Positions 33,791-35,945 of a stretch of DNA of 35,945 bases are shown piece by piece (the first letter of the stretch is position 1; every line of letters begins with the position of its first letter). Source of the DNA: Sulfurimonas sp. C5 (lineage in GTDB: Bacteria > Campylobacterota > Campylobacteria > Campylobacterales > Sulfurimonadaceae); contig NZ_JARXNQ010000008.1 of assembly GCF_029872055.1 (NCBI RefSeq), positions 1-35,945 of the forward strand. The letters are read 5' to 3'. Both the position numbers and the translations under genes were made by a program. The notes under the pieces are model-generated. The model searched no databases, had not been told where the DNA came from, and worked only from the letters and a program-made list of their open reading frames with translations.

Positions 33791-34408
33791 TTAAAAGTTT
33801 TTCTCTAAATAAAAAGAGTTATAGTTTGAACCACCGTGAACACCGTTAAAAAGTCCAAATACACCTGAACGATGTTTTAGTAAGTAACCGAAATATAAGT
33901 TTTCCATTGGTTTATAGCGAAACAGTTTTCCTAAATCCACATCAAGAGTAATATCTAAATAGTTTAGGAATCTTCCATACCTTATTCCTCTTCTATCAGC
34001 TTCTATTAACTCAGTTTCAAGATTGTCTTTTACTAATGACACTCCTTCACCAAAACCAAATCTTACTCTGTTATCTAAAAAGTCCAGATTGTACAAAAGC
34101 TTTAAATACACAAGAGCTTCATAGGTATCATCGCGTTTATCTTCATTAAAATAAGAAAAACCACCTTTTAAATAAAGGTCAAATGGAAGATCGGAAATGT
34201 TCGGATAGAGAAGGTAACCGCCGTCAATAGCGATCATAGTTAAATTTTTTTGTTGTGAAGACAAGTCGGCATTGAGAAGAATATCACCCAAATCTTTTTC
34301 GCTTGCATAACCCCAAGCAACTCTCATAGAATATTTATCCACATCTTCTGCAAAAGAAGCTGTAAATAAACTTGAAAGTATCAATAGATGCGTAAAAAAC
34401 TTACGCAT
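33791..34408 (-). CDS. Outer-membrane beta-barrel, PagL (lipid A deacylase)-like
   Basis: 205 residues from ATG 34408; a TTG one codon earlier is unlikely. Signal peptide MRKFFTHLLILSSLFTASFA, then alternating beta strands ending in FYLEKNF with the terminal Phe of outer-membrane barrels. Near the C-terminus KHRSGVFGLFNGVHGGSNYN places His179 and Ser181 in the HxS spacing of the PagL active site. PagL removes the 3-O acyl chain of lipid A in the outer membrane. Overall similarity is not obvious by eye, so a plain barrel of unknown role is possible. It overlaps the hpf end by 8 bases. Confidence 0.7.
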   Translation of the reverse strand: MRKFFTHLLILSSLFTASFAEDVDKYSMRVAWGYASEKDLGDILLNADLSSQQKNLTMIAIDGGYLLYPNISDLPFDLYLKGGFSYFNEDKRDDTYEALVYLKLLYNLDFLDNRVRFGFGEGVSLVKDNLETELIEADRRGIRYGRFLNYLDITLDVDLGKLFRYKPMENLYFGYLLKHRSGVFGLFNGVHGGSNYNSFYLEKNF

Positions 34409-34730
34409 CAACTACTTCTAAGTCTTTTAAAGACTCAGCACCATGAGAAACAACTCTGTCATGTAAACGACGAAGAGCTTTTGTAGCACGTTCAATTGCA
34501 AGATCAATTGCAGTATCTAAATCATCATCATGTTGTGTAATAATTACCGGTTTAGCATGAGCTACTTTTACGTTAAACTCTACCATTACCCCTTTTTTCT
34601 CAGCTGCTACAACACAATCAATGCTCGTAATTTCTAATGTATATTTGCTAAATGCTTCAACAGCACCTTCAATGTGAGCTTTTGTAGCGTCAGTTAATGT
34701 AATATCTTTTGCACGAATTTGTAAACTCAT
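34401..34730 (-). CDS. hpf: Ribosome hibernation promoting factor (short form)
   Basis: 109 residues from ATG 34730, selected because AAAGGA lies 9 bases upstream and the family begins at MSLQIRAKDI; the open frame further upstream is not protein-like. One S30AE domain with a conserved beta-alpha-beta-beta-beta-alpha pattern (AKDITLTDATKAHIE, then DDDLDTAIDLAIERATKALRRLHD). It lacks the C-terminal dimerisation domain of long HPF, so it is the short YfiA/HPF type that blocks the decoding centre of idle ribosomes. Confidence 0.93.
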   Translation of the reverse strand: MSLQIRAKDITLTDATKAHIEGAVEAFSKYTLEITSIDCVVAAEKKGVMVEFNVKVAHAKPVIITQHDDDLDTAIDLAIERATKALRRLHDRVVSHGAESLKDLEVVDA

Positions 34731-34775
34731 GACACATCCTTTATATAGGGCTTTGTACCCCTTTAATTTATTAAA

Positions 34776-34807
34776 TAATAGCAAAATAAAGCTAAGATTA
34801 GTATAAT
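34776..34807. promoter_or_regulatory. Divergent promoters of hpf and trpS
   Basis: Minus strand: extended -10 TGCTATTAT (34776-34784), giving hpf a leader of about 40 bases. Plus strand: TATAAT (34802-34807), giving trpS a leader of about 22 bases with TAGGA. The boxes lie 17 bases apart. Confidence 0.55.
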
Positions 34808-34835
34808 ACGAAAAAAAAATTATAGGAATGTATAT

Positions 34836-35801
34836 ATGAGAGTTTTTACAGGGATTCAACCATCGGGAGATCTGCACTTAGGAAACTACTTTGGTTCGAT
34901 CAAGCAGATGGTTGATGCTCAAGAACAAAATGAAACCTTCGCGTTTATAGCAAACTATCATGCTATGACATCATTAAGCGACGGTGCTCGCCTGCGTGAA
35001 TTAACTATGCAAGCAGCAACTGACTTTTTAGCTTTAGGAATTGATCCCAATGTATCGACGTTTTGGGTACAATCAGATGTTAAAGAGGTTCTTGAACTTT
35101 ACTGGGTACTTTCATCATTTACACCTATGGGACTTTTGGAGCGTGCTCACAGCTACAAAGACAAAACTGCCAAAGGGATAGCAGCAAATCATTCACTTTT
35201 CTCTTATCCTGTACTTATGGCGGCTGATATATTACTTTTCTCACCAGATGTTATTCCTGTTGGAAAAGATCAAATTCAACACGTTGAAATAGCACGTGAT
35301 ATTGCAATCAAGTTCAATAATGAATACGGTGAAATATTTAAACTTCCTGAATATCAAGTTGCTGAAAATGTTGCTACTGTTCCTGGAATTGACGGACAAA
35401 AAATGTCAAAAAGCTACGGTAATACGGTAAATATTTTTGGTGAAGAGAAAAAACAGCTAAAAACTATTAAAAAGATCGTAACAGAGAACGTACCTCTTGA
35501 AGCTCCTAAAGAGTATGAAGAGTGTAATGTATACAATATGGCAAAACTCTTTTTAAATGAGAAAGAGTGTGTAGCACTTCAAGATCGTTATCTACAAGGT
35601 GGAGAAGGGCACGGACATTTTAAACTTTACCTACATGATGTAATCTGGGAATACTTCAGACCATACAGAGAAAGACGTGAATATTTTGAAAAAAATCAAG
35701 ATGAAGTAAGAGATATTTTAAACAGCGGTGCTGCCAAAGCAAGAGTTGTAGCTTCTGAACTTATTGAAAAAGTAAGAAGCGTAACAGGAATTAAATACTA
35801 A
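34836..35801 (+). CDS. trpS: Tryptophanyl-tRNA synthetase
   Basis: 321 residues, class I synthetase. The HIGH motif appears as DLHLGNYFG (HLGN at 14-17) and KMSKS is intact in GIDGQKMSKSYGN. IQPSGDLHLGN at the N-terminus and GKDQIQHVEIARDIA are typical of bacterial TrpRS. It charges tRNA-Trp in the cytoplasm. It stands alone, converging with the SoxZ-like gene. Confidence 0.97.
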   Translation: MRVFTGIQPSGDLHLGNYFGSIKQMVDAQEQNETFAFIANYHAMTSLSDGARLRELTMQAATDFLALGIDPNVSTFWVQSDVKEVLELYWVLSSFTPMGLLERAHSYKDKTAKGIAANHSLFSYPVLMAADILLFSPDVIPVGKDQIQHVEIARDIAIKFNNEYGEIFKLPEYQVAENVATVPGIDGQKMSKSYGNTVNIFGEEKKQLKTIKKIVTENVPLEAPKEYEECNVYNMAKLFLNEKECVALQDRYLQGGEGHGHFKLYLHDVIWEYFRPYRERREYFEKNQDEVRDILNSGAAKARVVASELIEKVRSVTGIKY

Positions 35802-35806
35802 ATAAT

Positions 35807-35826
35807 TTTCCCTCCGAAGAGGGAAA
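35807..35826 (-). terminator. UUCG-loop hairpin ending the SoxZ-like gene
   Basis: On the minus strand TTTCCCTC-TTCG-GAGGGAAA forms a perfect 8-bp stem with a stable C(UUCG)G loop, followed by ATTATTT. On the plus strand no T-run follows, so it fits the minus-strand gene better, though it also lies 5 bases past the trpS stop. Confidence 0.7.
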
Positions 35827-35831
35827 GAAGA

Positions 35832-35851
35832 GTAAAATTATTTAATTTTAC
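35832..35851. repeat. Perfect 9-bp palindrome over the SoxZ-like stop codon
   Basis: GTAAAATTA-TT-TAATTTTAC. The left arm contains the stop codon (35838-35840). It is AT-only apart from its ends and adjoins the UUCG hairpin. Confidence 0.5.
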
Positions 35852-35945
35852 CATTCCCTTTCAATGTGTTACCTTTTCTATCAACAGCAACGATTTGAAC
35901 TTCATCACCTTTAGCACCGATTCCTTTTAAAGAGAATGCGAAGAT
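35838..35945 (-). CDS. soxZ: C-terminus of a probable SoxZ thiosulfate-oxidation carrier protein
   Basis: Only the last 35 residues are in the window; the frame is open at the right edge. The pattern FSLKGIGAKGDEV, then IVAVDRKGN, then a short Lys/Gly tail ending KIK, matches the last two strands of SoxZ, which pairs with SoxY to carry sulfur intermediates in the periplasm. SoxZ has no signal peptide of its own. The fragment is short, so another Ig-like small protein cannot be excluded. If correct it marks the organism as a thiosulfate oxidiser. Confidence 0.5.
   Translation of the reverse strand: MFAFSLKGIGAKGDEVQIVAVDRKGNTLKGNGKIK

Noticed and set aside
34731-34877. N-terminal extension of hpf
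   Set aside because: The extra residues are hydrophobic and unlike the family; they span the divergent promoter region, and a good AAAGGA site selects ATG 34730.
35807-35826. Hairpin as the trpS terminator
   Set aside because: On the plus strand it is followed by GAAGAG, not a T-run; the UUCG loop and following ATTATTT are on the minus strand. A shared role cannot be excluded.
1-35945. tRNA or rRNA genes, CRISPR arrays, prophage or insertion sequences
   Set aside because: Looked for in the gaps; no cloverleaf with a CCA-type end, no spaced repeats and no transposase or phage proteins were seen.

Overview
AT-rich chromosomal DNA from a member of the Campylobacterota, most likely a sulfur-oxidising Sulfurimonas-like organism. 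Several signs agree. The block acidic protein / fliR / ABC ATPase / tsf / rpsB is an order I remember from Campylobacter jejuni. Menaquinone genes belong to the futalosine route (mqnC, mqnP). A DUF3373-type porin, an LPP20-type lipoprotein, HemJ and a seven-haem cytochrome are present, and the right edge cuts what looks like the C-terminus of SoxZ. These assignments rest on recognising families by eye; no database search was possible.

Layout. 1-5452 (minus): rpsB-tsf, then an NDH-2-like flavoprotein, a LolD-like ABC ATPase, fliR and an acidic pseudo-receiver protein cut by the left edge. 5765-7369 (plus): a porin. 7440-13884 (minus): a tightly packed run in the order mqnP, a PilZ-like protein, a membrane-anchored coiled-coil/HTH protein, ftsW, murG, DedA, a DUF420-like membrane protein, bcp and a short-chain dehydrogenase. 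13954-14862 (plus): miaA. 14863-16650: a loose, hairpin-rich stretch with two small exported proteins of unknown function, a possible basic micro-ORF and a zinc-ribbon protein. 16651-26103 (minus): a long co-directional run kdsA, ribH, nusB, seven-haem cytochrome, mqnC, an M16 protein lacking its zinc site, recD2, a LOG-family protein and aguB. 26187-27586 (minus): an EamA transporter and an orphan acidic protein. 27664-29554: djlA, a convergent phosphoribosyltransferase and an LPP20-type lipoprotein. 29557-31623 (minus): a type II restriction-modification pair, the only clear accessory module. 31772-33259 (plus): der. 33355-34730 (minus): hpf, a PagL-like outer-membrane protein and hemJ. 34836-35801 (plus): trpS. 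35838-end (minus): C-terminus of a SoxZ-like protein.

Most of the window is housekeeping: translation (rpsB, tsf, miaA, trpS, der, hpf), envelope (murG, ftsW, kdsA), respiration (NDH-2-like protein, mqnC, mqnP, cytochrome) and flagellar export (fliR). The most notable signal not explained by the gene list is a set of genes whose start codon lies almost exactly where transcription should begin. A TATAAT/TACAAT box ends 7 bases before the ATG of the NDH-2-like gene, the ABC ATPase, miaA and a small exported protein, with no ribosome binding site, which predicts leaderless mRNAs. No tRNA, rRNA, CRISPR array, insertion sequence or prophage was seen.
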